From Streptomyces sp. WMMB303 (GTDB taxonomy: Bacteria; Actinomycetota; Actinomycetes; Streptomycetales; Streptomycetaceae), in contig NZ_JARKIN010000001.1 of NCBI RefSeq assembly GCF_029351045.1, forward strand, positions 2,256,001 to 2,320,000: 64,000 bases of DNA, written 5' to 3'. The notes under the pieces were generated by a model, which ran no database searches, was not told where the DNA came from, and worked only from the letters and a program-made list of their open reading frames with translations. The position numbers and the translations under genes are program-made. Each line of letters opens with the position of its first letter. Position 1 is the stretch's first letter. This document shows positions 9,301-16,798 of the stretch, piece by piece.

Positions 9301-11311
9301 CGGCCGCGTCGCCCGCCTCCAGTGCGCCGATCACCTCGGTGACGGTGCGCAGCCCTTGGTCCAGGGCGCCGATCCGGTCGGCGACGGCGGCGGCCTCGGC
9401 GGCGGTGCCGGCTTCCCGCCCGGCGGCGATCAGCTCCTCGATCTCGCGGTGCTGGTCCGCGAACGCGCCCTCCTCGCGCAGGCTCTCGACCGCGCGCAGG
9501 CCGAAGGCGGCCAGTTCGGCTTCGGCTTCGGCCGCCAGTTCGGCGGCGCGCGCGGTGTCGGCGTGGCGCGTCTCGGCGCAGCCGAGCAGTCTGCCCTGGG
9601 CGGCGCGCAGCGCGGTCAGCCCCTCGACCCACGCGGCGGCCGGGCGGGGCTCGTCGCCGCGTACCCGCCGCACCACGGCGGTCAGTCCGGCGGCCGCGGC
9701 CTCCAGTTCCCCGGCCGCCTGCCGGGTGAGGTCGCGGACGGTCTCGAACTCGGCGAGGACCTGTGCGGCGGTGCCCGCCAACTCCTGGAGCGGGGTGTGC
9801 AGGTCGCCTGTTTCCGGGGCGCCGAGCCAGGGGTGGCTGTCCGCGGTACGCTCGCAGGCCGCCGCCAGCGCCCGGTAGCGCTCCGCGCTCGGCTCGCCGT
9901 GTGCGGGTGCGGCGGAGCGGGCGACGGCCAGGCACGCCGAGATGCCGCCGACCAGGTCCCGGTTGCCGATCCGGGCCAGCGGTCCGGCGTCCGGGGCGGC
10001 TCCCCCGGGACCGGCCTCGAACGCGTCGGACACGTAGGGGGACGCCCAGGTCTGCACGGTGTGCACCCGGCCGGGCTCCGCAGCGTCGTCGCCGTCGGCG
10101 CGCAGCACGGCCAGGGTGCCGTCGCCGAACAGCGCGTGCCCCTTGCAGACCAGCGGGGCGGCGAACTCCTGGCGCAGGGTGCTGTAGGACAGCAGCAGGT
10201 CGCGGCCGCCGTCCTGGGGCGCGTGGAAGGCGAACAGCACGTCCTCGCCGTTGGGGGCCCGCAGCGCGGCCTCGAAGCCGAACCCGTCGGTGTCCACCGC
10301 GTCGAAGGTCTTCCACTCGCCCGAGGCCAGGTAGTAGCCGCCGGGGAAGACCACGCCGCCGTCGCCGGGCAGTCGGCGGCAGGCCGCACCGATCCCGTCC
10401 AGCCGGACCACCTGCCGGGTGAGCGGGTCGACGACCAGATAGCGGCGCTGTTCCTCCTTGTAGGGCCGCACCCGCAGCAGGACCAGCGGGCCGACGGCGG
10501 CGTGTGCGATCTCCGCGTCCGCGAGGGACTGCAGGGGGTCGCTGACGGGCTCGCGGTACAGCTCGTCGGCGTCCGCTGCCCCAATGCCGCCCCCGGTACC
10601 GGTCTCCTCCGTCTCGATCCGGGCCCCGGAGCCGTGCCCGTACCCGACGGTGAGGAAGCCACCGACCGTGGAGACGTGGATCCCGTCGCCGATCGCGGCG
10701 TACGGACGGCGTCCGGAGACGTGGTCCTCGCGGGTGGCCTCGGTCCACGTCAGGTCCTGCTCGGGCGGGACGGTGTGGTCGCGCTCGCCGCGCGCGTCCA
10801 GGAACCGGGCGCTGCCGCCGTCCGGGGCGAGCTCCCAGCGCAGCACCCGGATGTCGGCGGGGTTCTCGCCGGTCTGGAAGACGGCCAGCAGCCGGCCCTC
10901 GACCGGGCGCAGCCGCAGCAGCCGGGCCTGCCGGTAGTAGCGGTGGAGCGCGGCGAACTCGTGCCGGAAGTCGGCGTCGTCCAGCAGTCCGGGCACCGCG
11001 TCCGCGGGCAGCGGGTTCAGCTCCCGGTCGTGGAGGGCCAGCACATCGCCCGGTTCGGTCCGGCCGTCCGCCGGGGGCGGCCCGGCGTGGCGGCCGAACA
11101 GCAGCCGGTCCCCCACCGCCACCACGTCACGCGGCAGGCTCGGGCGCTCGCTGTGCAGCCGCCCGGTGCCGGTCAGCGCCAGCCGCCGGGCGCCGAACTC
11201 CTCGGTGCGCAGCGTGTCGAGCGCCTCGGCGCGGCGGGCGAGTTCGACGGCCTGCGCGGCGAGCCGGTCGCGCAGCACCTCGTACGTTCCGGTGTCCGGA
11301 CCGGTCTCCAT
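6350..11311 (-). CDS. Giant coiled-coil AAA+ ATPase (annotated elsewhere as 'DNA repair ATPase', DUF3686-like)
   Basis: A 1,653-residue cytoplasmic protein. Residues ~1-450 form a beta-rich N-terminal domain that I associate with DUF3686. Residues ~470-880 are Ala/Glu/Arg-rich and predicted coiled coil. A mixed helical stretch follows to ~1270. An AAA+ module is at ~1275-1560: Walker A PPGYGKTT with K1295, Walker B LLYVDDIQH with D1357/D1358, sensor-1-like CMAGNPYT, and SRFRIPDMLANRADV, a candidate arginine-finger region. It is last in a unit with the flotillin and YqiJ-like genes (93-bp gap to flotillin). The 'DNA repair' label is inherited from weak SMC-like coiled-coil similarity; membrane-associated remodelling with flotillin is an equally good inference. 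Confidence 0.85.
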   Translation of the reverse strand: METGPDTGTYEVLRDRLAAQAVELARRAEALDTLRTEEFGARRLALTGTGRLHSERPSLPRDVVAVGDRLLFGRHAGPPPADGRTEPGDVLALHDRELNPLPADAVPGLLDDADFRHEFAALHRYYRQARLLRLRPVEGRLLAVFQTGENPADIRVLRWELAPDGGSARFLDARGERDHTVPPEQDLTWTEATREDHVSGRRPYAAIGDGIHVSTVGGFLTVGYGHGSGARIETEETGTGGGIGAADADELYREPVSDPLQSLADAEIAHAAVGPLVLLRVRPYKEEQRRYLVVDPLTRQVVRLDGIGAACRRLPGDGGVVFPGGYYLASGEWKTFDAVDTDGFGFEAALRAPNGEDVLFAFHAPQDGGRDLLLSYSTLRQEFAAPLVCKGHALFGDGTLAVLRADGDDAAEPGRVHTVQTWASPYVSDAFEAGPGGAAPDAGPLARIGNRDLVGGISACLAVARSAAPAHGEPSAERYRALAAACERTADSHPWLGAPETGDLHTPLQELAGTAAQVLAEFETVRDLTRQAAGELEAAAAGLTAVVRRVRGDEPRPAAAWVEGLTALRAAQGRLLGCAETRHADTARAAELAAEAEAELAAFGLRAVESLREEGAFADQHREIEELIAAGREAGTAAEAAAVADRIGALDQGLRTVTEVIGALEAGDAAVRTAVLERVSEVAGGLNRARATAEARRRTLLASESQAEFAAEFALLGQALTAALAAGDTPQQCDTQHARLLAKIEDLERRFAESPDFLADLDTKRAELNDAFAARKQTLADARARRTEQLVGSAERTLGTLARRAAELADSQELAAFFTSDPMAEAVRRTAGALRESGESARAQELEDRLSTARQEAARALRDRGELYLDGGSVLRLGRHRFAVNTQPLDLTLVPDGDGLALTLTGTDYRAPVTDPELLAERALGERLLPSESAEVYRAEHLAARLLDEHGPEALGAVEDLPGLVRQAARDAYDEGYERGVHDHDAVLVLRTLLELYEGAGALRHEPGARAAAQLFWAHGAAPGQRDAWKRRAVSLARADETFGPVPAPTGLRDELAAALASFGREWPAAAGTGVRPEAAADYLLHELTGSPDGFVLSGAARTLLEKFRHTVDPDLHDGYLADLAALDTLAERHQLATAWLSSYARSTGSDPTPGDLAEAVAAQLCPEPARYDGDAPLTRTATGLLGAHPRIRDGELTVRIDEFLARTAAFRAEAVPAFRAHQRRRARLVARERDRLRLADHRPQALPGFVRSRLIDEVWLPLIGENLAKQLGTDTGAGTLGGLLLLLSPPGYGKTTLLEYVAERLGLLLVKVNGPALGSEVTSLDPAQAPHATARQELEKLNLALKAGSNTLLYVDDIQHTAPEFLEKFIPLCDGTRRVEGVWEGAPHTYDLRGKRFAVCMAGNPYTGSGSRFRIPDMLANRADVWNLGEVLTGKQDAFALSFVENALTSHPVLAPLAARPRADVELLVALAEGAAEARADRLSHPCPPAELDRILAVLRHVLAVRETVLAVNRAYIASAGQTDATRTEPPFRLQGSYRTMNKIVQRVQPVMNDAELGALVEDHFAAEAQTLTADAEANLLKLAELRGVLTGDRADRWSEIKRGYVRTQALGDTDTDPMARAVAALGLLADRVAAVEAALRQPPAARAPERE

Positions 11312-11354
11312 CGCGGGCTTCCTTCCTCGGGGGGCTGTGGGTGCGGGGCCGGTG

Positions 11355-11390
11355 CCGGCCTGCCGGGACGTGTGGGTCCGGGCAGGCCGG
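11355..11390 (-). terminator. Intra-operon hairpin between flotillin and AAA+ ATPase genes
   Basis: CCGGCCTGCC (11355-11364) and GGCAGGCCGG (11381-11390) are exact complements with a 16-nt loop in the 93-bp gap. It may act as an attenuator setting the ratio of flotillin to ATPase, or protect the upstream transcript end. No function is proven. Confidence 0.5.
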
Positions 11391-11404
11391 TCGCGGGCTG
11401 CGGG

Positions 11405-13477
11405 TCAGTCCCGGCCGCCGCCGGGCGCGGCGGCGGTGCGGCCGTCCCCGTTCAGCTCGGCCAGCGGCATGTCCGCCAGCCCGAGCCGGCGTGCGCTCTC
11501 CAGCAGTTCGCCCAGCTGCCCGGACTGCTGCCCGCCGTCGGTCATCAGCTTCGTCAGCAGCGCGGAGACGGTCAGGTTCTGCACGTCGCCGGTGCTGAAG
11601 GAGCTCAGTACCCGGGTGAGGTCGCGGGTGAAGTCGGCGGTGCCGTCCAGCCACGGCCCGGCCAGGGCCTGCGCGGTCCGGGAGTTGTCGACGAAGCCGT
11701 CCACGCTCTTGCCCAGCGAGACGGCGGAGACGATCCGGTCGAAGAAGGCGGACTCGCCGCCGACGATGTCGATGTCGGCGCTCTCCAGCCCCTTGGCCAG
11801 CACGGCGGCCTGAGCTTCGGCGAGCTGCCGCTGGGTGTCCAGTCCGGCCAGCCGCACCTCCTTGTCGGCCTCCAGGCGCAGCCGGTACTCCTCGTGGGCG
11901 CGGGACGCCTCGTCCAGCGCCGCCATCGCCGCCGCCTTCTCGGTCAGGCCCTCGGCCTCGGCCTTGAGCTTCTCGCCGACCGCTGCTGCCTCCGCCTCCG
12001 CCCGGGCGCGGGCGCCGTCGGCCTCGGCGCGCAGCCTGGCCCCGACGGCCTCGGCCTCGGCCCGGCCGGCCTTCTCGATGACCTCGGCCTCCTTGTCGCG
12101 TACCTGGATCTCGGCCAGCCCCGGTGCGGCGTTCTCGGCCTGCACGCCCTCGGCCAGTCGCGCCTTGGCCTTGGCGTCCAGGTCGGCGGCCTTGAGCCGG
12201 GCCTCGGAGAGGGTGAGTTCCTCGGCGGCCCGGTGGGTGGCGGCCTGCTCGGCGGCCTCGGCCGCCTTGATGTCCTTGACCAGCTTCTCCTGCGCCTCGG
12301 CCTCGGCCGCGATGACGAGGGCCTGCCGCTCGCGCTCGGCCTCCTCGACCGTGCGCAGCTTCTTGATGGACTCCTCCTGCTCGGCGACGGTCCGGTCGAC
12401 GGCGACGCGTTCGCGGATCACCTCGGCGATGTCCCGGCGCTGGGCCTCGACCTCCTTCTCCGCGGAGATGCGGGTCAGCTCGGTCTCCCGGTCGCGTGCG
12501 ATGACCTCCAGGAGGCGGTCCTTCTCGATGCGCTCGTTCTCGATGGCGATGACGCGTTCGCGGTTCTTCTGGGCGACGGCGATCTCGCGGTTCTGGTTCT
12601 CGCGCTGCACCCCGAGCTGCTCCTCGGTGCGCAGGAAGGCGGCCTGGGCGCGCTGCCGCTCCTCCTCCACGACCCGCGCGGTCTCCGCCTCCTCGCGGGC
12701 CCGGACGGTCTCGACCTCGCGCTTCTGCTTGGTCTCGGCGTCCGCCTGGCGGCGCTCCAGCTCCAGGATCGCCTCGCGCGCGTCGACGTTCTGCCGGGTG
12801 ATCTCCTTCTCCTCGCCGCGCTGGAACTCGTTGGTGCGCACGTGTTCGGCGGCGGTCAGCTCGGTGATCTTCCGGATGCCCTGTGCGTCCAGGACGTTGG
12901 CGGCGTCCAGTTGGACCAGCGGCGTCTGCTCCAGGTAGTCGATGGCCGCGTCCTCGAGGCTGTAGCCGTTCAGATCGGTGCCGATGACCTGGATGATGCG
13001 GTCGCGCAGTTCGTCGCGCTTGGTGTACAGGTCGGCGAAGTCGAGCTGCTTGCCGACGGTCTTGAGCGCCTCGGAGAACTTGGCGTTGAACAGCTCCTGG
13101 AGCGTGCCCTTGTCGCTGGCCCGCTCGGTGCCGATGGCCTGCGCGACCTTGATGACGTCCTCGACGGTCTTGTTGACCCGCACGAAGAAGGAGATGCGGA
13201 TGTCGGCGCGGATGTTGTCCTTGCAGATCAGCCCGTCCCGGCCGGTGCGCGAGATGTCGATGGTCTTCACCGAGATGTCCATGACCTCGGCCTTGTGCAG
13301 GACGGGCAGCACGACCTGCCCGGTGAAGGTGACGTCGACCTTGCGCATCTTGGAGACGATCAGCGCGCGCCCCTGCTCCACCTTGCGGAAGAGCCGGGAG
13401 ACGACGAGCAGGGCGGCGAGCACGATCAGCAGGACGACGGCGACGAGCACGCCGAGGCCCAGGTTGAAGGTTTCCAT
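11405..13477 (-). CDS. Flotillin/YqiK-type SPFH membrane scaffold protein
   Basis: A 690-residue protein of the flotillin branch of SPFH proteins. Residues ~6-28 form one N-terminal membrane anchor (LGVLVAVVLLIVLAALLVV). Residues ~30-200 are the SPFH/Band-7 domain (RKVEQGRALIVSKMRKVDVTF). Residues ~220-560 are an almost unbroken Glu/Arg/Ala coiled coil, and ~590-690 the flotillin C-terminal helix region (IVGGESAFFDRIVSAVSLGKS). Such proteins form large oligomers marking ordered membrane microdomains. ATG at 13477 follows AGAGG. Its neighbours, YqiJ-like upstream and AAA+ downstream, extend the known yqiJ-yqiK pairing. The length is close to longer YqiK homologues. Confidence 0.92.
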   Translation of the reverse strand: METFNLGLGVLVAVVLLIVLAALLVVSRLFRKVEQGRALIVSKMRKVDVTFTGQVVLPVLHKAEVMDISVKTIDISRTGRDGLICKDNIRADIRISFFVRVNKTVEDVIKVAQAIGTERASDKGTLQELFNAKFSEALKTVGKQLDFADLYTKRDELRDRIIQVIGTDLNGYSLEDAAIDYLEQTPLVQLDAANVLDAQGIRKITELTAAEHVRTNEFQRGEEKEITRQNVDAREAILELERRQADAETKQKREVETVRAREEAETARVVEEERQRAQAAFLRTEEQLGVQRENQNREIAVAQKNRERVIAIENERIEKDRLLEVIARDRETELTRISAEKEVEAQRRDIAEVIRERVAVDRTVAEQEESIKKLRTVEEAERERQALVIAAEAEAQEKLVKDIKAAEAAEQAATHRAAEELTLSEARLKAADLDAKAKARLAEGVQAENAAPGLAEIQVRDKEAEVIEKAGRAEAEAVGARLRAEADGARARAEAEAAAVGEKLKAEAEGLTEKAAAMAALDEASRAHEEYRLRLEADKEVRLAGLDTQRQLAEAQAAVLAKGLESADIDIVGGESAFFDRIVSAVSLGKSVDGFVDNSRTAQALAGPWLDGTADFTRDLTRVLSSFSTGDVQNLTVSALLTKLMTDGGQQSGQLGELLESARRLGLADMPLAELNGDGRTAAAPGGGRD

Positions 13478-13592
13478 GTGACGACCTCTACGAAGAAGGA
13501 GCGGCTCGGGGAGCCGGTGTGCGGCGGTGGTCCGGTGGCCCGCGGTCCGGCCGGGGCCGGTGCGCGCGCATGGCGGCGCGGCGGACCGGTGG

Positions 13593-13640
13593 TGCGGTGC
13601 TGCGGTGCTGCGATGCTGTGGTGCTGTGGTGCTGCGGTGG
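13593..13640. repeat. Six tandem copies of an 8-bp repeat (TGYGRTGC)
   Basis: Reading from 13593, the 8-mers are TGCGGTGC, TGCGGTGC, TGCGATGC, TGTGGTGC, TGTGGTGC and TGCGGTGG. The array lies in the 171-bp gap between the YqiJ-like gene and the flotillin gene, in the transcribed leader of the latter. Short arrays like this are prone to slippage and can change copy number between strains. Confidence 0.9.
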
Positions 13641-13648
13641 TCTGAGGG

Positions 13649-14263
13649 TCAGTCGAAGGTGCGGCGCGGGTCGAGCGCCGGGTCGAAGGGCGCGACCCAG
13701 AAGAACTCGCCCGCCGCGTCGTAGGCGTACAGCAGGCCGGTGCTGCCCCGCGTCAGCCGGGCGGTCCCGCTCTGCCGGACCTGGACGAGCGCGCTGGAGC
13801 CGTCCTCGGCGGTGACCTCGGCCTGGCCGAACCGGCCGTCCACCTGGCGGGTGCGCACGGTGCAGGTCAGGCCGACGAAGTCGTGGCGTGAGGGGCCGGT
13901 TCCGGTCGGCAGCACCAGGGCCGCGACCCGCGCCGCGGCGCGCGCGAGCGGCCAGCCGGCCGCCGGCGCGGCGACCAGCAGTGCGGCGCCCGCCGCCGCC
14001 TGCTGCCCCGGCCCGAGCCCGGACCCGTCGAGCAGCAGCCCGCCCGCCAGGCTCAGCAGCCAGGCGACCGCGGTCAGCAGCGAGACCCCGACGGCGGCCG
14101 GAAGTCCGGCCAGGCCGTTGAAGACCGAACCGAACGGTGCGGCGGCCTCCTCCGGGTCGACGGTGCCGAGGGCCGCGAGCAGCCAGCCGAGCACGACGAC
14201 GAGCAGCGCGGCGGAGAACACGACGGTGGGGAAGGCCGTGGTCGCTTCCAGGAAAGTTCCCAT
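13649..14263 (-). CDS. YqiJ/NfeD-like membrane protein with C-terminal OB fold
   Basis: A 204-residue protein with three hydrophobic segments at about residues 13-35 (VVFSAALLVVVLGWLLAALG), 55-78 and 86-115, then a beta-rich domain at ~125-195 (RHDFVGLTCTVRTRQVDGRFGQAEV, an OB-fold pattern). This architecture and its position directly upstream of a YqiK-type flotillin match the YqiJ partner that accompanies flotillins. It probably sits in the membrane and assembles with the flotillin oligomer. ATG at 14263 follows GGAGGGG. It is first gene of the three-gene unit ending with the AAA+ ATPase. Confidence 0.82.
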   Translation of the reverse strand: MGTFLEATTAFPTVVFSAALLVVVLGWLLAALGTVDPEEAAAPFGSVFNGLAGLPAAVGVSLLTAVAWLLSLAGGLLLDGSGLGPGQQAAAGAALLVAAPAAGWPLARAAARVAALVLPTGTGPSRHDFVGLTCTVRTRQVDGRFGQAEVTAEDGSSALVQVRQSGTARLTRGSTGLLYAYDAAGEFFWVAPFDPALDPRRTFD

Positions 14264-14290
14264 GGCCGTCCCCTCCGTCGCCCCCCGTTG

Positions 14291-14351
14291 GCCTCAGCGC
14301 CGCACACCCTGCCGGTGTGCGGCACCCCCTGCCGGTGTGCGGCACTGAGGC
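14291..14351. repeat. Nested inverted/direct repeat in the divergent promoter region
   Basis: Bases 14291-14308 and 14334-14351 form an 18-bp inverted repeat with one mismatch. A second copy of the right-hand core (CTGCCGGTGTGCGGCAC) lies between them, at about 14310-14326, so two alternative hairpins are possible. C-runs follow to ~14394. The gap serves the YqiJ-flotillin-AAA unit on one side and the PucR-type gene on the other, and the repeats may be regulator sites. Confidence 0.6.
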
Positions 14352-14517
14352 ATCCCCCGGTTCCCCCCGGATTCCCCCGTGGTTCCCCCCGTGGCAAGCA
14401 TTCTGGCCGGGGGGCGCCGCTCCCCGCATTGCCGGAACCCGGCAGCGTTCTCTAGGGTCTGCGTGCCGGACGGCGTCAGGGAACCGTCAACGCGGCACCA
14501 GGAGAGCGGAGATACGG

Positions 14518-15585
14518 GTGAGTGACGCTGCGGGCATACCGGAGACCTATCTGGACGGCTACGTCGAGCTGCTGGACGAGGTCTGCCGGACGGGCCGCCG
14601 ACTGAAGCGGGACGAGCTGGAGACCCGGCGCGAGCTGGGCGAGCGCGCGGCGGACGCCGGGTTCGGACTGCGCGATCTGGTCAGCGCCCACCTCACGGCC
14701 GCGCGGACGGCCTGGCCGACCCTGCCGGGCGACGCCGACAGCCTGCTGACGGTGATGCACCAGGTGGTGGACGCGGTGGCCGAGGGGTACGAGCGCGCCC
14801 AGCGGCAGGCGGTCCGTCAGGAGGAGGCAACTCGCCGGGAGTTCATCGACGACCTGCTGCACGGCCGCAGCGACCTGGGCCGGCTGGCCGAGCGCGCCGA
14901 GCGCTTCGGACTGCGGCTCTCGCACACCCACGCGGTGGCCGCGGCGCGCGGCCCGGCCGACTACGACGAGAGCCACCAGGTGGCGCGCCGGGTCGAACGC
15001 GCGCTGATCGCCCGCTTCCACGACCGGGGCATCCTGCTGACCACCAAGGAGGGCCGGATGCTCTGCGTGGCGCCGGGCGACCAGCCCGAGGTGCTCACCT
15101 ACTTCGCCAAGCAGTGCTACGCCGCGATGGAAGGCGGCCAGGTGGCGATCGGGCGCGTCCAGCCGGGCCCGGGCGGGGTGGTGCAGTCGTACGAAGAGGC
15201 CGTCAGCGTGCTGGATCTCGGCGCCCGGCTGGAGTTGCGCGAACCGGTGCTCTACGCCTCGGAGCTGCTGGTCTACCCGGTGCTGACCCGCGACCGGCAG
15301 GCCATGGCCGACCTCGTGCAGGCGACGCTGGGTCCGCTGGGTGCGGCCCGGGGCGGGGTCGAACCGCTGCTGGAGACGCTCACCGCCTACTTCGAGTCCG
15401 GCTGTGTGGCCGCGGAGGCGGCCCGCCGGCTCTCGCTCAGCGTGCGGGCCTTCACCTACCGGCTGGAGCGGATCCACCAGTTGACCGGGGCCAGCCCCAC
15501 CGACCCCGCACACCGCTACATGCTGCAGACCGCGGTGATCGGCGCCCGGCTGCTCGGCTGGCCCGGTACGCCGCTGAGCGCGTGA
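14518..15585 (+). CDS. PucR/CdaR-type helix-turn-helix transcriptional regulator
   Basis: A 355-residue regulator. The N-terminal ~110 residues are helical (YLDGYVELLDEVCRTGRRLK), the centre is a GGDEF-like sensor fold, and the C-terminal ~55 residues are the PucR-type HTH (AARRLSLSVRAFTYRLERIHQLTG). GTG at 14518 is preceded by GGAGAGCGGAG; the frame is open further upstream but has no ribosome site. It is divergent from the YqiJ-like gene and 23 bp upstream of the PPOX gene, so it may regulate either. Actinobacterial members commonly control secondary metabolism or catabolic genes; the effector is unknown. Confidence 0.87.
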   Translation: MSDAAGIPETYLDGYVELLDEVCRTGRRLKRDELETRRELGERAADAGFGLRDLVSAHLTAARTAWPTLPGDADSLLTVMHQVVDAVAEGYERAQRQAVRQEEATRREFIDDLLHGRSDLGRLAERAERFGLRLSHTHAVAAARGPADYDESHQVARRVERALIARFHDRGILLTTKEGRMLCVAPGDQPEVLTYFAKQCYAAMEGGQVAIGRVQPGPGGVVQSYEEAVSVLDLGARLELREPVLYASELLVYPVLTRDRQAMADLVQATLGPLGAARGGVEPLLETLTAYFESGCVAAEAARRLSLSVRAFTYRLERIHQLTGASPTDPAHRYMLQTAVIGARLLGWPGTPLSA

Positions 15586-15608
15586 AACGGGCCGGTAGCG
15601 TTCCGCCC

Positions 15609-16019
15609 ATGAGTACACAGTCCGCGGCCGGGGTGGATCCCGGCTTCTGGGAGGAGCGCCGCGTCTGCTTCCTCACCACTCCGCGCCCCGACGGCACCCC
15701 GCACCTGGTCCCGGTCGGGGTGACCTACGATCCGCAGACCCGGATCGCCCGGGTCATCAGCAGCCGTTCCAGCAAGAAGGTCCGCAATGTGCTGGCCGCC
15801 GGATCCGAGGGGGCGCGCGCGGCGGTGAGCCAGGCCGAGGGGCGCCGCTGGTGCACTCTGGAGGGCACCGCCGTGGTGCGGGACGACCCGGAGTCGGTGG
15901 CCGACGCCGAGGAGCGCTACACGCGGCGCTACAAGCCGCCCCGGCCCAATCCGGACCGGGTCGTCGTCGAGATCGCCGTCACCCGGGCACTGGGCACCGC
16001 CAGGCCGGCGGGCTGGTGA
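15609..16019 (+). CDS. PPOX-fold (F420/FMN-dependent) oxidoreductase
   Basis: A 136-residue protein of the pyridoxamine-5'-phosphate-oxidase-like split-barrel class, which in actinomycetes usually binds F420 or FMN. Typical pieces are visible: CFLTTPRPDGTPHLVPVG, the strand/loop ARVISSRSSKKVRNV and the C-terminal YTRRYKPPRPNPDRVVVEI. The length is normal for the TIGR-type F420 enzymes. It follows the PucR-type gene by 23 bp and may be co-transcribed. It is convergent with crcB at 16038, only 18 bp away. The substrate is unknown. Confidence 0.85.
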   Translation: MSTQSAAGVDPGFWEERRVCFLTTPRPDGTPHLVPVGVTYDPQTRIARVISSRSSKKVRNVLAAGSEGARAAVSQAEGRRWCTLEGTAVVRDDPESVADAEERYTRRYKPPRPNPDRVVVEIAVTRALGTARPAGW

Positions 16020-16037
16020 GCGGGGCCGCGTGGCCGG

Positions 16038-16421
16038 TCAGCCCCAGGCGGCCCGGGCCAGTGCGACGCCGGCGAAGGCGGCCCCGAGTCCGGCTGCCGG
16101 GCTCGCCGCCACGTTGAGCAGCGCGTAGCGCGCCGCGCCCTGCTCTGCGAGGCGCAGCGTCTCGTAGGAGAACGTCGAGTAGGTGCTCAGCGCGCCGCAC
16201 AGCCCGGTGGCCAGCAGGAGCTGCGCCTGCGGTGCCCCCAGGACCGGGGCGCCGGCCAGCGCGGCTCCGGTGAGCAGGCCCAGCAGCAGGCTGCCCGCGA
16301 CGTTCACGGTGAACGTGCCCCAGGGGAAGAGCGCGTCGTGCCGGGCCTGCACGGCCCGGTCGGTCAGGTAGCGCAGCGGCGCGCCGACGGCGGCGCCGAG
16401 GCACACGTACAGCCAGTTCAC
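16038..16421 (-). CDS. crcB: Fluoride ion exporter CrcB/Fluc (second subunit gene)
   Basis: A 127-residue four-helix membrane protein of the Fluc family, which forms dual-topology dimers that conduct fluoride out of the cell. Family hallmarks are [10 protein letters not shown] in helix 1, [15 protein letters not shown] in helix 2 and [15 protein letters not shown] in helix 3, with the phenylalanine/serine-lined pore. The start is GTG at 16421, overlapping the DUF190 stop by 4 bp (GTGA). A longer frame exists upstream, but it lies in the DUF190 gene. With 16795-17247 it is one of two unequal crcB genes, so a heterodimeric channel is likely. Confidence 0.93.
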   Translation of the reverse strand: MNWLYVCLGAAVGAPLRYLTDRAVQARHDALFPWGTFTVNVAGSLLLGLLTGAALAGAPVLGAPQAQLLLATGLCGALSTYSTFSYETLRLAEQGAARYALLNVAASPAAGLGAAFAGVALARAAWG

Positions 16422-16798
16422 GCGCCCGCACCGCCGGGCTTCCGGGGGGCGCCGCGGCCCGGCAGGCGGACCGTCCACACCTCGTCGAGCAGCACCGGGC
16501 TCTCTCCGGTCAGGTCCTCCAGTTCGGGGAGGAAGGCCCGGATCCGGTCGGCCTCGTCCACGATGACGACGGCCACCGGCAGGTCCTCGCTCAGCGACAG
16601 CAGCCGGGTGGTGTGCACCATCGAGGAGGCGCCGAAGCCCTCGATGCCGCGGAAGACGCCGGCACCGGCGAGCCCTGCCGCGTGGGCCCGGTGCACGATC
16701 TCGGCGTACACGGGCCGGTGGTGGTGCTGGTCGTTCTCGCCGAGCAGCACGGTCAGCCGCAGCGCCTTTCCGTACCGGGCCGGGTCCGCCTCCGTCAT
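16418..16798 (-). CDS. DUF190 (PII-like) protein in the crcB operon
   Basis: A 126-residue cytoplasmic protein of the DUF190 family, a PII-like ferredoxin fold. Visible are [36 protein letters not shown] and the strand [14 protein letters not shown]. It sits between two crcB genes with 4-bp overlaps on both sides (ATGA at 16798-16795, GTGA at 16421-16418), so all three are translationally coupled. PII-like proteins often gate transporters in response to a small ligand, and a role tuning the fluoride channel is a reasonable inference, not shown. Confidence 0.9.
   Translation of the reverse strand: MTEADPARYGKALRLTVLLGENDQHHHRPVYAEIVHRAHAAGLAGAGVFRGIEGFGASSMVHTTRLLSLSEDLPVAVVIVDEADRIRAFLPELEDLTGESPVLLDEVWTVRLPGRGAPRKPGGAGA

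Noticed and set aside
6215-13645. A very long open frame on the plus strand, opposite the AAA+ and flotillin genes.
   Set aside because: It is the antisense shadow of two strongly recognisable genes. High GC leaves stops rare, and its translation is low-complexity Gly/Val/Leu/Arg with no domain.
14352-14394. The C-run blocks as a transposon end or variable-number repeat.
   Set aside because: The units are imperfect and there is no transposase or target duplication; simple C-rich spacer is sufficient.
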